Below, one piece after another: positions 44,702 to 54,638 of a stretch of 64,000 nucleotides of DNA; the stretch's first letter is position 1, and each line of letters begins with the position of its first letter. A model generated the notes under the pieces. It was given only the letters and a program-made list of their open reading frames with translations. It had not been told where the DNA came from and ran no database searches. A program made the translations under genes and the position numbers. This DNA comes from Roseiarcus sp050013915 (GTDB lineage Bacteria > Pseudomonadota > Alphaproteobacteria > Rhizobiales > Beijerinckiaceae), in assembly GCA_050013915.1 (NCBI GenBank), contig JBEKEI010000018.1, positions 1-64,000 of the forward strand, in the 5' to 3' direction.

Positions 44702-46015
44702 ATGACCGAAGCCGCCCCACATCGCATCGTCGTCGTCGGAGGCGGCGCCGGCGGGCTCGAACTCGCCACCAAACTCGGCGACCGCGTCGGCCGCGACGGC
44801 CGCGCGCACGTCACCCTGGTCGACAAGAGCCGCACCCACATCTGGAAGCCGCTGCTGCATTCGATCGCCGCCGGCAGCCTGCGCCGCTCGCAGCACGAAC
44901 TGAACTACATCGCCCAGGCGCACTGGCGCAATTTCCGCTACCGCAACGGCGAGATGATCGGCCTCGATCGCGCCGCCAGGACGATCGCGCTCGCCGCGAC
45001 GCTCGACGACGAGGGGCGCGAGATCACCCCGCCGTCGCGCCTCGCCTACGACACGCTGGTCGTCGCGGTCGGCAGCGTGACCAATGATTTCGGCACGCCC
45101 GGCGCCCGGCAGTTCGCCGTGCCGCTGGAGACGCCCGAACAGGCGAGCCGGTTCAACCGCCGCCTCGTCAACGCCTGCCTGCGCGCGCAGAACCAGGAGA
45201 CTCCGGTCCGCCCCGGCCAGCTCCATGTCGCGATCATCGGCGCCGGGGCGACCGGCACGGAGCTCGCCGCCGAACTGCATCACACCGCGCGTGCGATCAT
45301 CGCCTACGGGCTCGACAAGATCGACCCCGAGCGCGACCTGCGCATCGTCCTGATCGAGGCCGCCGACCGCATCCTGCCCGCCCTTCCGCCGCGCATTTCC
45401 GGCTCGACCCAGGATCTCCTGGCCAAGATGGGCGTCGAAGTGCGCACCGGCGCGCGCGTCGCCGAAGTGCTCGCCGACGGGATCCGGCTCGCCGACGGCG
45501 AGATCATCCCCTCCGAGCTGGTCGTCTGGTCGGCGGGAGTCAAGGCGCCGCCGTTCCTGGCGGAGATCGACGGGCTGGAGACAAACCGGATCAACCAGCT
45601 CGTCGTGCGCCAGACCCTGCAGGCCACGCGCGACGATTCGATTTTTGCGCTCGGCGACTGCGCGTCCTGTCCGCGCCCGGGCTTTCCCCAGCCGGTGCCG
45701 CCGCGCGCCCAGGCCGCGCACCAGCAGGCCGACTTCATGGTCGGCCAGCTGGAGCGCGTCGTCGCCGGCAGGCCGCTCGCCGATTTCGCCTACCGCGACT
45801 TCGGTTCGCTCGTTTCGCTCGGCAAATTCAGCACCGTCGGCAACCTCATGGGTTTCCTTGTCGGCCGCAATTTCTTCATCGAGGGCTATTTCGCGCGGCT
45901 GATGTATCGCAGCCTGTACAAAATGCACGAGGCGGCGCTGCACGGCCGGGGCCGCACCCTGCTCGGCCTCGTCGGCCGGGGCGGGCGGCCGGCGCCGACG
46001 GTGAAGCTGCACTGA
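44702..46015 (+). CDS. ndh: type II NADH dehydrogenase (NDH-2)
   Basis: A non-proton-pumping NADH:quinone oxidoreductase of the membrane surface. The 437-residue protein has the FAD loop RIVVVGGGAGGLELATKLG, an NADH loop VAIIGAGATGTELAAELHH, HIWKPLLHSIAAG (family FAD-contact block), FALGDCASCPRP and AQAAHQQADF (quinone/FAD region). The C-terminal region with RLMYRSLYKMHEAAL is the membrane-anchoring part. ATG 44702 (MTEAAPH) is taken; 44693 and 44672 are in-frame alternatives. Confidence 0.93.
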   Translation: MTEAAPHRIVVVGGGAGGLELATKLGDRVGRDGRAHVTLVDKSRTHIWKPLLHSIAAGSLRRSQHELNYIAQAHWRNFRYRNGEMIGLDRAARTIALAATLDDEGREITPPSRLAYDTLVVAVGSVTNDFGTPGARQFAVPLETPEQASRFNRRLVNACLRAQNQETPVRPGQLHVAIIGAGATGTELAAELHHTARAIIAYGLDKIDPERDLRIVLIEAADRILPALPPRISGSTQDLLAKMGVEVRTGARVAEVLADGIRLADGEIIPSELVVWSAGVKAPPFLAEIDGLETNRINQLVVRQTLQATRDDSIFALGDCASCPRPGFPQPVPPRAQAAHQQADFMVGQLERVVAGRPLADFAYRDFGSLVSLGKFSTVGNLMGFLVGRNFFIEGYFARLMYRSLYKMHEAALHGRGRTLLGLVGRGGRPAPTVKLH

Positions 46016-46089
46016 GGCCGGCGCCGGCGCGCGGCAACTCTCCGGTCGGGCGGGCGTTGTGCCTGTCAGAGAAAACAAGGAGAGTCGCC

Positions 46090-46596
46090 ATGTCGCACGC
46101 CCAAGCGAGAATCGATCGCGTCTGGTCGCTGATGAACGACGTCAAGGTCGCGATGGTGGTGACCCACAACGGACGCGACGACCAATTGCGCGCGCGCCCG
46201 ATGGCGGCCCATCCGGCCCCCGACGAGAACGCGATCTACTTCCTCACCGACTCCGGATCGCCCAAGGACGACGAGGTCAGCCGCAACGAAAACGTCTGCC
46301 TCACCTTTTCCGACGCGAAGGCGCACAAGTTCGTTTCGGTGACCGGACGCGGCGAGATGTCGAACGACCGGCCGCGGATCGGCAAGTTCTGGACCGCCGC
46401 GGACAAGGCCTTCTGGAAGGACGCGAACGATCCGGCGATCCGTCTGCTTTGCGTCACCCCGGATGAGGCCGAATATTGGGAAAGCCAGAATTTCCTCGTC
46501 ACGTCGGTCAAGATGATCGCGGCGGGGGTCACCGGCCGGCGTTCCGACCTCGGCGAGAACGAGAAGGTGCATCTGAGGGGAACGGCGGCCGGCTGA
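46090..46596 (+). CDS. pyridoxamine-phosphate-oxidase-like general stress protein
   Basis: A 168-residue split-barrel flavin-binding protein of the general stress protein 26 type. Blocks: VAMVVTHNGRDDQLRARPMAAH, IYFLTDSGSPKDDEVSRNENVCLTFSD, FVSVTGRGEM and WFxx-type AEYWESQNFLV. Such proteins bind FMN or FAD; PNP oxidation is not expected. AAGGAGAG precedes the ATG at 46090. It lies 74 bases after ndh, possibly in one transcript. Confidence 0.87.
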   Translation: MSHAQARIDRVWSLMNDVKVAMVVTHNGRDDQLRARPMAAHPAPDENAIYFLTDSGSPKDDEVSRNENVCLTFSDAKAHKFVSVTGRGEMSNDRPRIGKFWTAADKAFWKDANDPAIRLLCVTPDEAEYWESQNFLVTSVKMIAAGVTGRRSDLGENEKVHLRGTAAG

Positions 46597-46909
46597 GCGA
46601 CTGTCCCCTTGGTCGGCGAAGCGGCCGCGGGCCGCCGGAATTGGCGACGTGCGAGCCGACGACGGCCGACGCCGGAGCGGCTGACGAATCCGGACGCGCC
46701 GGGCGGCCGGCGCTCGGGGCCGGCTGGTCTGGCGGCCGACCGAGCCGGCCTCGGAGCCGGCGGAGCGCCGCCGATTTTCTTGCATTTGTCTTCCGAATTA
46801 CACCGGTCTTTCACCAGCCGCGAACCCATACCGAAGGTTTTGGGGGTCCTTAACCCGTTGGGCGCCCCTTCCGTCCCAGAACTGACGCGTCGGTATCCGG
46901 GAACGAGCC
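46597..46909. other. intergenic region upstream of the rhomboid gene
   Basis: 313 bases. The first 180 are GC-rich with several CCGG-type self-complementary stretches and no T-run. Bases 46770-46860 are AT-richer (TTTTCTTGCATTTGTCTTCC, GGTTTTGGGGGTCC) and probably carry the promoter of the next gene; no clear hexamer pair. No gene is supported. Confidence 0.4.
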
Positions 46910-48163
46910 ATGACGACGACCACCTTCGGCAAGCGCGGACTGGCGCAGCCTGCGGCGAATGGGCCGCCGCGGTTCCAGGCCGCCTCCGGACCGTCGGCGA
47001 TCGGCAGCGCGACCATTTCGTCCTCGGGCGCCGCGCCGCGAGCGGCGCGCGAGCGCACCCTGGTCGACAATCTCCCGATCATGACGGTGCTGATGATCGC
47101 GGCGCTGCTGTTCATCTTCTACGGCGTCGAGCAGCGGCTGGCGTTCAGCATTGGCAAGACTGGCGAACTGGATCTGGAATCGCTGATCGCGCTCGGCGGC
47201 GCCAGCTACTACCGGGTGGTCGACGACGGGCAGTGGTGGCGGGTCTTCCTGGCGCCCCTGCTGCACGCGAGCCCCTCGCATGTGATCGGCAACAGCATTG
47301 CGATGTTTCTCGTCGGCCTGAGGCTCGAGGCGATCATCGGCCGGGCCTGGCTGGCGGCGACATTCGTCGTCAGCGCCCTCGGCGGGGCGGCCGGATCGCT
47401 GCTCGGCAACGATCACCTCGTGACCACCGTCGGCGCGTCCGGGGCGATCACCGGGATGGTCGGCGCCCTGTTCGTGGCGTGCTTCCATTGCGCCGCCAAT
47501 GCGACCCAGTTGCGCCGGATGCTGTGGACCGCCGGCCTGCTCGGCGTGCCCGCGCTCGGGCCGCTCGCCTATGGGGCCTCGGGCCACACCGACTATTTCT
47601 GCCATTCCGGCGGCGCAGTCGCCGGGGGCTCCTTCACCCTCCTGATGCTGGCCTTGTGGACCGGCGATCGTTTCCGCCCGAACTACCGCGGCGCCGCGGC
47701 GCTCGCGGCCACGGTCGGGCTCGTCGTCGCGCTCGCCTCCTGCCTGTTCGCGTGGAAGCATTTCGCGGGCGAGGCCGCCGAGGCGGCGCGTTTCATACCC
47801 GGCGCCGAAGTCCAGGATTCGATGAACGGCGACTCGAAAAAGGCGTTCGAATTCCTGCGCCGCTATCCCGACGACCCGCGTTCGCACATCGCCGAGGCGA
47901 TGGTCTACCTGAGGCGCGAGCCGGTTTCGCCCAGCGACCTGTCGAGCGCAGAGGCGGAGCTGCGGACCGCGATGACCCTGGAGGGGCCGATCGAGGTCCG
48001 GCGGCAGGTGAAGAATCTCGTGCAGTTCATCCTCGCCACCGTCGTCTCCGAACAGGGACGAGCGGGCGAGGCGCAGGCGATCGCCTCGGGACTGTGCCAC
48101 GCGCGCGACGGCATCGCCGCGCCGCTGCTCGCGCTTCTCGACAAGTCGAAGCTCTGCGACTGA
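46910..48163 (+). CDS. rhomboid-family intramembrane serine protease with C-terminal extension
   Basis: A 417-residue membrane protease. A ~55-residue cytoplasmic lead is followed by helix 1 (IMTVLMIAALLFIFYGVEQ). The catalytic set is visible: HVIGNSIAMF (oxyanion Asn region), VGASGAITGMVGA with Ser177, and YFCHSGGAVAGG with His232. After the last helix (about 265-285) a ~130-residue soluble part (KKAFEFLRRYPDDPRSHIAEAMVYLRR) looks TPR-like. Substrate unknown. Transcribed alone. Confidence 0.87.
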   Translation: MTTTTFGKRGLAQPAANGPPRFQAASGPSAIGSATISSSGAAPRAARERTLVDNLPIMTVLMIAALLFIFYGVEQRLAFSIGKTGELDLESLIALGGASYYRVVDDGQWWRVFLAPLLHASPSHVIGNSIAMFLVGLRLEAIIGRAWLAATFVVSALGGAAGSLLGNDHLVTTVGASGAITGMVGALFVACFHCAANATQLRRMLWTAGLLGVPALGPLAYGASGHTDYFCHSGGAVAGGSFTLLMLALWTGDRFRPNYRGAAALAATVGLVVALASCLFAWKHFAGEAAEAARFIPGAEVQDSMNGDSKKAFEFLRRYPDDPRSHIAEAMVYLRREPVSPSDLSSAEAELRTAMTLEGPIEVRRQVKNLVQFILATVVSEQGRAGEAQAIASGLCHARDGIAAPLLALLDKSKLCD

Positions 48164-48357
48164 TCGGGGGGCTCGCCGAAGCCGCCCCCGGCCGGCCGGC
48201 GGGCCCGCGAATCCTCCCCCGATTCGGATTCCACGAGGGGCGCTCACTGCATCGTGATCGCGACCGCGTCCGCCGTGCGCGCGGCCGTCCCGTAACCTTC
48301 CGCCGTGACCCGATCGCGGCGCCGCCACGGCAAGCCGCTCAGAATATGGAGAAACTC

Positions 48358-48624
48358 ATGCGCGCTTCCCTGACCAAGACCCTCGCGGCTTCGGCGGCCG
48401 CCCTCGTCGTCGGCCTCGCCGTCGTCGGCTCGACCCCGGCTTCCGCCAACCCATGGCCGCACCATCATCACGGTTTCTGGGGTCCGGGAATCGGCATCGG
48501 CATCCTCGGCCTCGCCGCCGGCGCCGCCTACGCCGCCTCCGAGGACAATTGCCTCGAATATCGTCCGATCTACGATCGCTGGGGCCGCGTCGTCGGCCAG
48601 CAGCCGGTCAACGTTTGCCAATGA
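48358..48624 (+). CDS. small secreted His/Gly-containing protein
   Basis: An 88-residue protein with a signal peptide (AASAAALVVGLAVVGSTPASA) and a mature part beginning NPWPHHHHGFWGPG, a hydrophobic Gly-rich segment (IGIGILGLAAGAAYAA) and the C-terminal YDRWGRVVGQQPVNVC. Two cysteines could pair. This type of small exported protein is frequent in Rhizobiales and is of unknown function; the His cluster might bind metal. GGAGA at 48348-48352 supports ATG 48358 over 48346. Confidence 0.72.
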   Translation: MRASLTKTLAASAAALVVGLAVVGSTPASANPWPHHHHGFWGPGIGIGILGLAAGAAYAASEDNCLEYRPIYDRWGRVVGQQPVNVCQ

Positions 48625-48774
48625 GGCCGAACAGACCGGGCGCGCCTTCCACTTGGGGATGCGCCCGGTCGGTTTTCCCGACCGGGACGACGACGCGCTG
48701 ACGCCCGCGCCTGGTCGCTCCGAACGCCAGCCCCGCCGGGAACAGCGGCCGGACGCTGGCGATTCCTGATGAAA

Positions 48775-48803
48775 TTGATATTTTTCAATCCATTGCCTGG
48801 ATT
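48775..48803 (+). promoter_or_regulatory. probable groESL promoter
   Basis: TTGATA (48775-48780) and TGGATT (48798-48803) with 17-base spacing. Transcription would start close to 48810, inside the CIRCE operator, the arrangement expected for HrcA repression. The -10 is a poor match, so a heat-shock sigma contribution is possible. Confidence 0.45.
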
Positions 48804-48804
48804 G

Positions 48805-48831
48805 CTGGCACTCTTCCAGGATGAGTGCGAA
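48805..48831. promoter_or_regulatory. CIRCE operator (HrcA-binding) of groESL
   Basis: CTGGCACTC-N9-GAGTGCGAA matches the CIRCE consensus TTAGCACTC-N9-GAGTGCTAA in the GCACTC/GAGTGC core with the exact 9-base spacer. It lies 116 bases before groES, so heat-inducible HrcA control of the chaperonin operon is expected. hrcA itself is not in the window. Confidence 0.88.
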
Positions 48832-48946
48832 AATTTTTCGATTCCGCCCTTGAAGCCAAAAATCGTCGTTCCCACCTCCGTCACCGCCGCCCGGCCCGAG
48901 CCGGCCCGGCGGTTTTCAGGTTCCGATTGGCAAATGGAGGCATTGA

Positions 48947-49261
48947 ATGAAATTCCGTCCCTTGCACGATCGCGTCGTCGTCCGCCGCATCGAAGCCGAG
49001 GAAAAGACGGCCGGAGGCATCATCATCCCCGACACCGCCAAGGAAAAGCCTCAGGAGGGCGAGGTTGTCGCGGTCGGTCCCGGCGCCCGCAACGAGAAGG
49101 GCGAACTCATCGCGCTCGAGTTGAAGGCCGGCGACCGCATCCTGTTCGGCAAGTGGTCCGGCACGGAGGTCAAGATCGACGGCGAGGATCTGCTGATCAT
49201 GAAGGAGAGCGATATTCTCGGCGTGATCGAAGGCGCCGCGACCCTCAAGAAGGCCGCCTGA
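48947..49261 (+). CDS. groES: co-chaperonin GroES
   Basis: A 104-residue GroES (family 95-105). Starts MKFRPLHDRVVVRRIEAEEK, has the mobile loop KTAGGIIIPDTAKEK and the roof DRILFGKWSGTEV, ends VIEGAATLKKAA. It caps the GroEL chamber during ATP-driven folding in the cytoplasm. GGAGG precedes the ATG, and CIRCE lies upstream. groEL follows after 52 bases. Confidence 0.98.
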   Translation: MKFRPLHDRVVVRRIEAEEKTAGGIIIPDTAKEKPQEGEVVAVGPGARNEKGELIALELKAGDRILFGKWSGTEVKIDGEDLLIMKESDILGVIEGAATLKKAA

Positions 49262-49313
49262 GCCGGTCGGCCGCCTCATCCCCATCCAACCCGATCGAAG
49301 GAGCGAAGAAGCG

Positions 49314-50951
<1,638 letters not shown>

Positions 50952-50959
50952 GGACGACG

Positions 50960-50986
50960 AGCCCGGCGGAAACGCCGGGCTTTTTT
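50960..50986 (+). terminator. intrinsic terminator after groEL
   Basis: Stem AGCCCGGCG / CGCCGGGCT with GAAA tetraloop, followed by six T. It starts 9 bases after the groEL stop and lies 17 bases before the end of the convergent gene at 51003. Confidence 0.92.
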
Positions 50987-51002
50987 GTTCGGGGCGCGGA
51001 CC

Positions 51003-53417
51003 CTACCCCCGCATCCGCAGTCCCTGCGGATCGAACGCCGGCGCATCGAGCCGCTTCGCCGGCCGGCGGTCGCCGATGATCTCGATCTCGAAGCCGGCGG
51101 TCGCGGCCGCGACCGCCTTCTCGACATAGCCGAGCGCGAGCGACTGGCCGACGCTGTGGCCGTAGCCGCCCGAGGTGACCCAGCCGACGACGCGGCCGTC
51201 GTGCCAGATCGGCTCGTCGCCGATCGCGTCGGCGTCGAGCGCGTCGACCGAAAAGCCCAGAAGGCGCAGCTTGCCGCCGGTCTCCTTCTCGCGCGCGGCC
51301 GCGGCGCGGCCGACGAAATCGTTCTTCCTGAGATCGACGAAGCGGCCGAGCCCCGCTTCATAGGGCCCGTAGATCGGCCGGTATTCGCGCGCCCAGGTGC
51401 CGAAATTCTTCTCCAGCCGCATGCACAGCAGCGCGCGCATGCCGAACTGGGTGAGCCCGAACGCCGCGCCCTCCTTCAGCAGGAGGTCGTAGAGCGCGCG
51501 CTGATATTCCGGCCGCGCCCAGATCTCGAAACCGAGGTCGCCGGTGAAGCTGACGCGGCCGACCAGCGCCGGGATCATCCCGACATCCATGCGCCGGAAC
51601 GACAGGAACGGGAATTTCTCGCTCGAGACGTCCTCGCGCGTCAGCGCCTGCAACAGCGCACGCGACTTCGGTCCGGCGATCGACAGACCGGGATAGTCCA
51701 TCGACGCCGCGCGCAGCCGCACCCCGTCCTTCGGCAGATGGCGCTCGAACCATCTGACGTAATAGCCCTCCGCCGCATAGGAGCAGACGAGCAGGAACTT
51801 GTCGGGCGCCCAGCGCCCGATCGTGAAATCGCCGATCAGCTTGCCATGCTCGTTGAGCATGGGGGTCAGCGCGAGCCGCCCGACCGCCGGCAGTTTGTTG
51901 GCCATGACGTGCGAGAGGAATTCGGCGGCGCGCGGCCCCTCGACCTCGATCTTGCCGTAATTGGCGATCTCGGTCATGCCGACGCCCGCGCGCACCGCGC
52001 GGCATTCGGCGCCGACGTGTTCATGCGCGTTGGAGCGGCGGAAGGTGACGTCCTCGACCGGCGCCATGCCCTTTGGCGCGAACCACAGCGGATTTTCGAG
52101 CGAGCAATATTCGCCGAACACCGCGTTCTCCGCGACCAGCCGGTCATAGATCGGCGTCGTGCGCAGCGGCCGCGCGGCGGGCAGTTCCTCGTTGGGGAAG
52201 CGGATGCGGAAGCGGCGCGAATAATTCTCGCGCACCTTGGCGTTGGTGTAGGCGAGCGTCGCCCAGTCGCCGAAGCGCGCGACGTCCATGCCCCAGACGT
52301 CATGGCCGGGATCGCCGTCGATCATCCAGTTGGCGAGCGCGAGGCCGACGCCGCCGCCCTGGCTGAAGCCCGCCATGACGCCGCAGGCGACCCAGAAGTT
52401 CTCGAGACCCTTGACCGGCCCGATCAGCGGATTGCCGTCGGGCGCGAAGGTGAAGGGCCCGTTGATCGTCTTGCGGATGCCGACCTCGCCGAGCCTGGGG
52501 AAATGCTCGAACGCGGTCTCGAGACTCGGCGCGATGCGGTCGAGATCGTTGGGCAGCAGGTTCTGGCCGAAGTCCCAGGGCGTCGCGACCTCCGACCACG
52601 GCTGGCACGCCTGCTCATAGGTGCCGATCAGCATGCCGCCGCCTTCCTGGCGCATGTAGATCTCGCCCTCGAAGTCGATGACGTGGAACTTGTCGACCTT
52701 GGGATCGATGACGCCGGGAATGTCCTCGGTGATGAGATAATGGTGCTCCATCGCCAGGATCGGCAGCTCCAGCCCGACCATCCGGCCGACCTCGCGCGCC
52801 CACAGTCCGCCGCAGTTGACGACATGCTCGGCGATCACGGCGCCCTTGTCGGTGATGACGTCCCACGATCCGTCGGGGCGCGGCTGGAGATCGACCACGC
52901 GGGTGAAGCGGTTGATCTCGGCGCCGGCCATCCCGGCGCATTTGGCGTAGGCGTTGGTGACGCCCCAGGGATCGAGATGGCCCTCGACCGGATCGAACAT
53001 GGCGCCGACGAAATGCTTCTTCTCGATGAACGGATACATCCGCGCGGCTTCGTCGACGGAAATGATTTCGAGGTCCATGCCGAGATAGCGGCCCCGCGCC
53101 CTGGCCATCTTCAGCCAGTCGAGCCGCTCCCTGGTGCCGGCGAGGTTGAGGCCGCCGGTGACGTGCATCCCGCAGGACTGGCCGGAGATCGTCTCGATCT
53201 CCTTGTAGAGATTGATCGTATATTGCTGGAGCTTGGCGACGTTGGGATCGCCGTTCAGCGTGTGCATGCCGCCCGCCGCGTGCCAGGTCGAGCCCGAGGT
53301 CAGTTCGGCGCGCTCGATCAGCATGACGTCCTTCCAACCGCCCTTGGTCAGATGGTACAGCACGCTGGCGCCGACGACGCCGCCGCCGATCACGGCGACC
53401 TGGGTATGCGATTTCAT
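51003..53417 (-). CDS. FAD-dependent dimethylglycine/sarcosine-dehydrogenase-like protein with GcvT domain
   Basis: An 804-residue two-part enzyme. Residues 1-430 are the DAO flavoprotein: VAVIGGGVVGASVLYHL (FAD loop) and SGSTWHAAGG with His46 at the position that in DMGDH/sarcosine dehydrogenase binds FAD covalently. An FAO_M-type linker follows (around 430-490). The C-terminal half is a GcvT/aminomethyltransferase fold (EVEGPRAAEFLSHVMAN, DFTIGRWAPDKFLLVC, AGPKSRALLQALT) that hands the N-methyl carbon to tetrahydrofolate. It likely oxidatively demethylates a secondary or tertiary amine. ATG 53417 overlaps the MFS stop (ATGA). Confidence 0.88.
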   Translation of the reverse strand: MKSHTQVAVIGGGVVGASVLYHLTKGGWKDVMLIERAELTSGSTWHAAGGMHTLNGDPNVAKLQQYTINLYKEIETISGQSCGMHVTGGLNLAGTRERLDWLKMARARGRYLGMDLEIISVDEAARMYPFIEKKHFVGAMFDPVEGHLDPWGVTNAYAKCAGMAGAEINRFTRVVDLQPRPDGSWDVITDKGAVIAEHVVNCGGLWAREVGRMVGLELPILAMEHHYLITEDIPGVIDPKVDKFHVIDFEGEIYMRQEGGGMLIGTYEQACQPWSEVATPWDFGQNLLPNDLDRIAPSLETAFEHFPRLGEVGIRKTINGPFTFAPDGNPLIGPVKGLENFWVACGVMAGFSQGGGVGLALANWMIDGDPGHDVWGMDVARFGDWATLAYTNAKVRENYSRRFRIRFPNEELPAARPLRTTPIYDRLVAENAVFGEYCSLENPLWFAPKGMAPVEDVTFRRSNAHEHVGAECRAVRAGVGMTEIANYGKIEVEGPRAAEFLSHVMANKLPAVGRLALTPMLNEHGKLIGDFTIGRWAPDKFLLVCSYAAEGYYVRWFERHLPKDGVRLRAASMDYPGLSIAGPKSRALLQALTREDVSSEKFPFLSFRRMDVGMIPALVGRVSFTGDLGFEIWARPEYQRALYDLLLKEGAAFGLTQFGMRALLCMRLEKNFGTWAREYRPIYGPYEAGLGRFVDLRKNDFVGRAAAAREKETGGKLRLLGFSVDALDADAIGDEPIWHDGRVVGWVTSGGYGHSVGQSLALGYVEKAVAAATAGFEIEIIGDRRPAKRLDAPAFDPQGLRMRG

Positions 53418-54637
53418 CGATCGAGCCTCTCGTTGGATGGGACGCCCGGCGAAGGCGCAGCGGCGGCGAACAGATGCATGCCGGCGCAGGCGAGCGCGAG
53501 CAGCACGGCGTAGAGCGCGAAGGCGCCGGTCAGCGAGACGTAGCGCGCGAGCGCGCCCATCGCGAGCGGGGCCGGCAGGCGCGCGAAGGTCCCGAACAGC
53601 GCGACGGTCGACAGCGCCGCCGCCGCTGAAAAGCCGCGATGGCCGACCGCGAGCGCGAAGCCGCAGGGCACCACCGCCCCGGTGCCGAGCCCGATCAGCG
53701 CGAAGCCCGCCACGGTGATCCAGAAGCCGGCGTCGAACGCCACCACGACGAAGCCGAGGCAGGCCACCGCGAGCGACAGCACGATCAGCCGGCGGTCGCT
53801 GACGAGCCGGCGGATGCGGTCGGCGTTGAGCCGAAGCGCGGCCTGGCACACGCAGAAGAACGCCGCGCCGAGCCCGGAGATCGCCGCGAGCCTCGGCGCC
53901 TCGCTCTGCAGCAGCAGCGCGGACCAGAAGATCGCGGCGCCCTCGCTCGCGATCGAGACGCCGATGACGATTCCGAGCACGACGAGGCTGCGCGTCAGCA
54001 GCGCGCGCCGTCCCGACGGCGCCTCGAGCGCGCGCTCGGCCCCGCGGCGGGGCGTCGCGACGAAGACGTTGGCGGTGACGCCGGCGAAGGCGGCGAGCGC
54101 GATCAGCGCCGACAGCCAGGAGCCGATCGTGACCGCGATCAGGCTGCCGAGGATGGCGCCGACCGCGATCCCGCTCGAGGCGGCGCCGTGGAGCCCGGCG
54201 AGGATCGGCCGGCCGAGGTCGCGCTCGACCCGCGCGCCCTCGGCGTTCATGGTGAGATCGACGAGGCCGCCGAACAGGCCGAATGCGATCAGCGCGACGA
54301 AGATCGCGCGCGCGTCCGCCGCGACGAGCAGCAGCGCGACGGTGAGGCCGGTCAATGGCGCGCCCACCAGCAGCACCCGGCGCAGGCCGAACCGGCCGCC
54401 GAAAAACCCGGCGCTCGCCATTGCCGCCAGATAGGCCGCGATGAACAGCGTCATCGCGATCCCGAACACCGGGGCCGTGACGCCGGCGCGGGCGAGGACG
54501 GTCGCGGAGGCGCCCGACCACAGGCCGAGACCGACGCCGAAGACGAAGAACATCGCCGCCGCCGCGCCATGCGGCGTCGCGAGGAACGCCAGCGGCTGGT
54601 CGTCCGCGACGGCGGCGAGGATCGGCGCGCGCGCCAT
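53414..54637 (-). CDS. MFS transporter
   Basis: A 407-residue major-facilitator permease with about 12 helices. Features: MFFVFGVGLGLWSGASATVLARAG at helix 1 and GRFGLRRVLLVGAPL at the helix 2-3 loop (the G..GRR-type signature). It sits between the MttB-like and DMGDH-like genes, with an ATGA overlap to the latter, so it probably carries the substrate or product of that pathway. It resembles the fucose/sugar-type MFS subgroup but the substrate is not visible. Confidence 0.85.
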   Translation of the reverse strand: MARAPILAAVADDQPLAFLATPHGAAAAMFFVFGVGLGLWSGASATVLARAGVTAPVFGIAMTLFIAAYLAAMASAGFFGGRFGLRRVLLVGAPLTGLTVALLLVAADARAIFVALIAFGLFGGLVDLTMNAEGARVERDLGRPILAGLHGAASSGIAVGAILGSLIAVTIGSWLSALIALAAFAGVTANVFVATPRRGAERALEAPSGRRALLTRSLVVLGIVIGVSIASEGAAIFWSALLLQSEAPRLAAISGLGAAFFCVCQAALRLNADRIRRLVSDRRLIVLSLAVACLGFVVVAFDAGFWITVAGFALIGLGTGAVVPCGFALAVGHRGFSAAAALSTVALFGTFARLPAPLAMGALARYVSLTGAFALYAVLLALACAGMHLFAAAAPSPGVPSNERLDR

Positions 54638-54638
54638 C

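Larger units (their letters stand above)
48625..48946. other. groES leader and promoter region
   Basis: 322 bases between the small secreted protein gene and groES. The AT-rich part from 48765 holds a promoter-like pair and a CIRCE operator. GGAGG directly precedes the groES ATG. The first 140 bases are GC-rich without clear features. Confidence 0.6.

Noticed and set aside
53418..54521. N-terminal 368 residues of the frame containing the DMGDH-like gene
   Set aside because: It overlaps the MFS gene in another frame and is low complexity; the DAO domain begins at ATG 53417.
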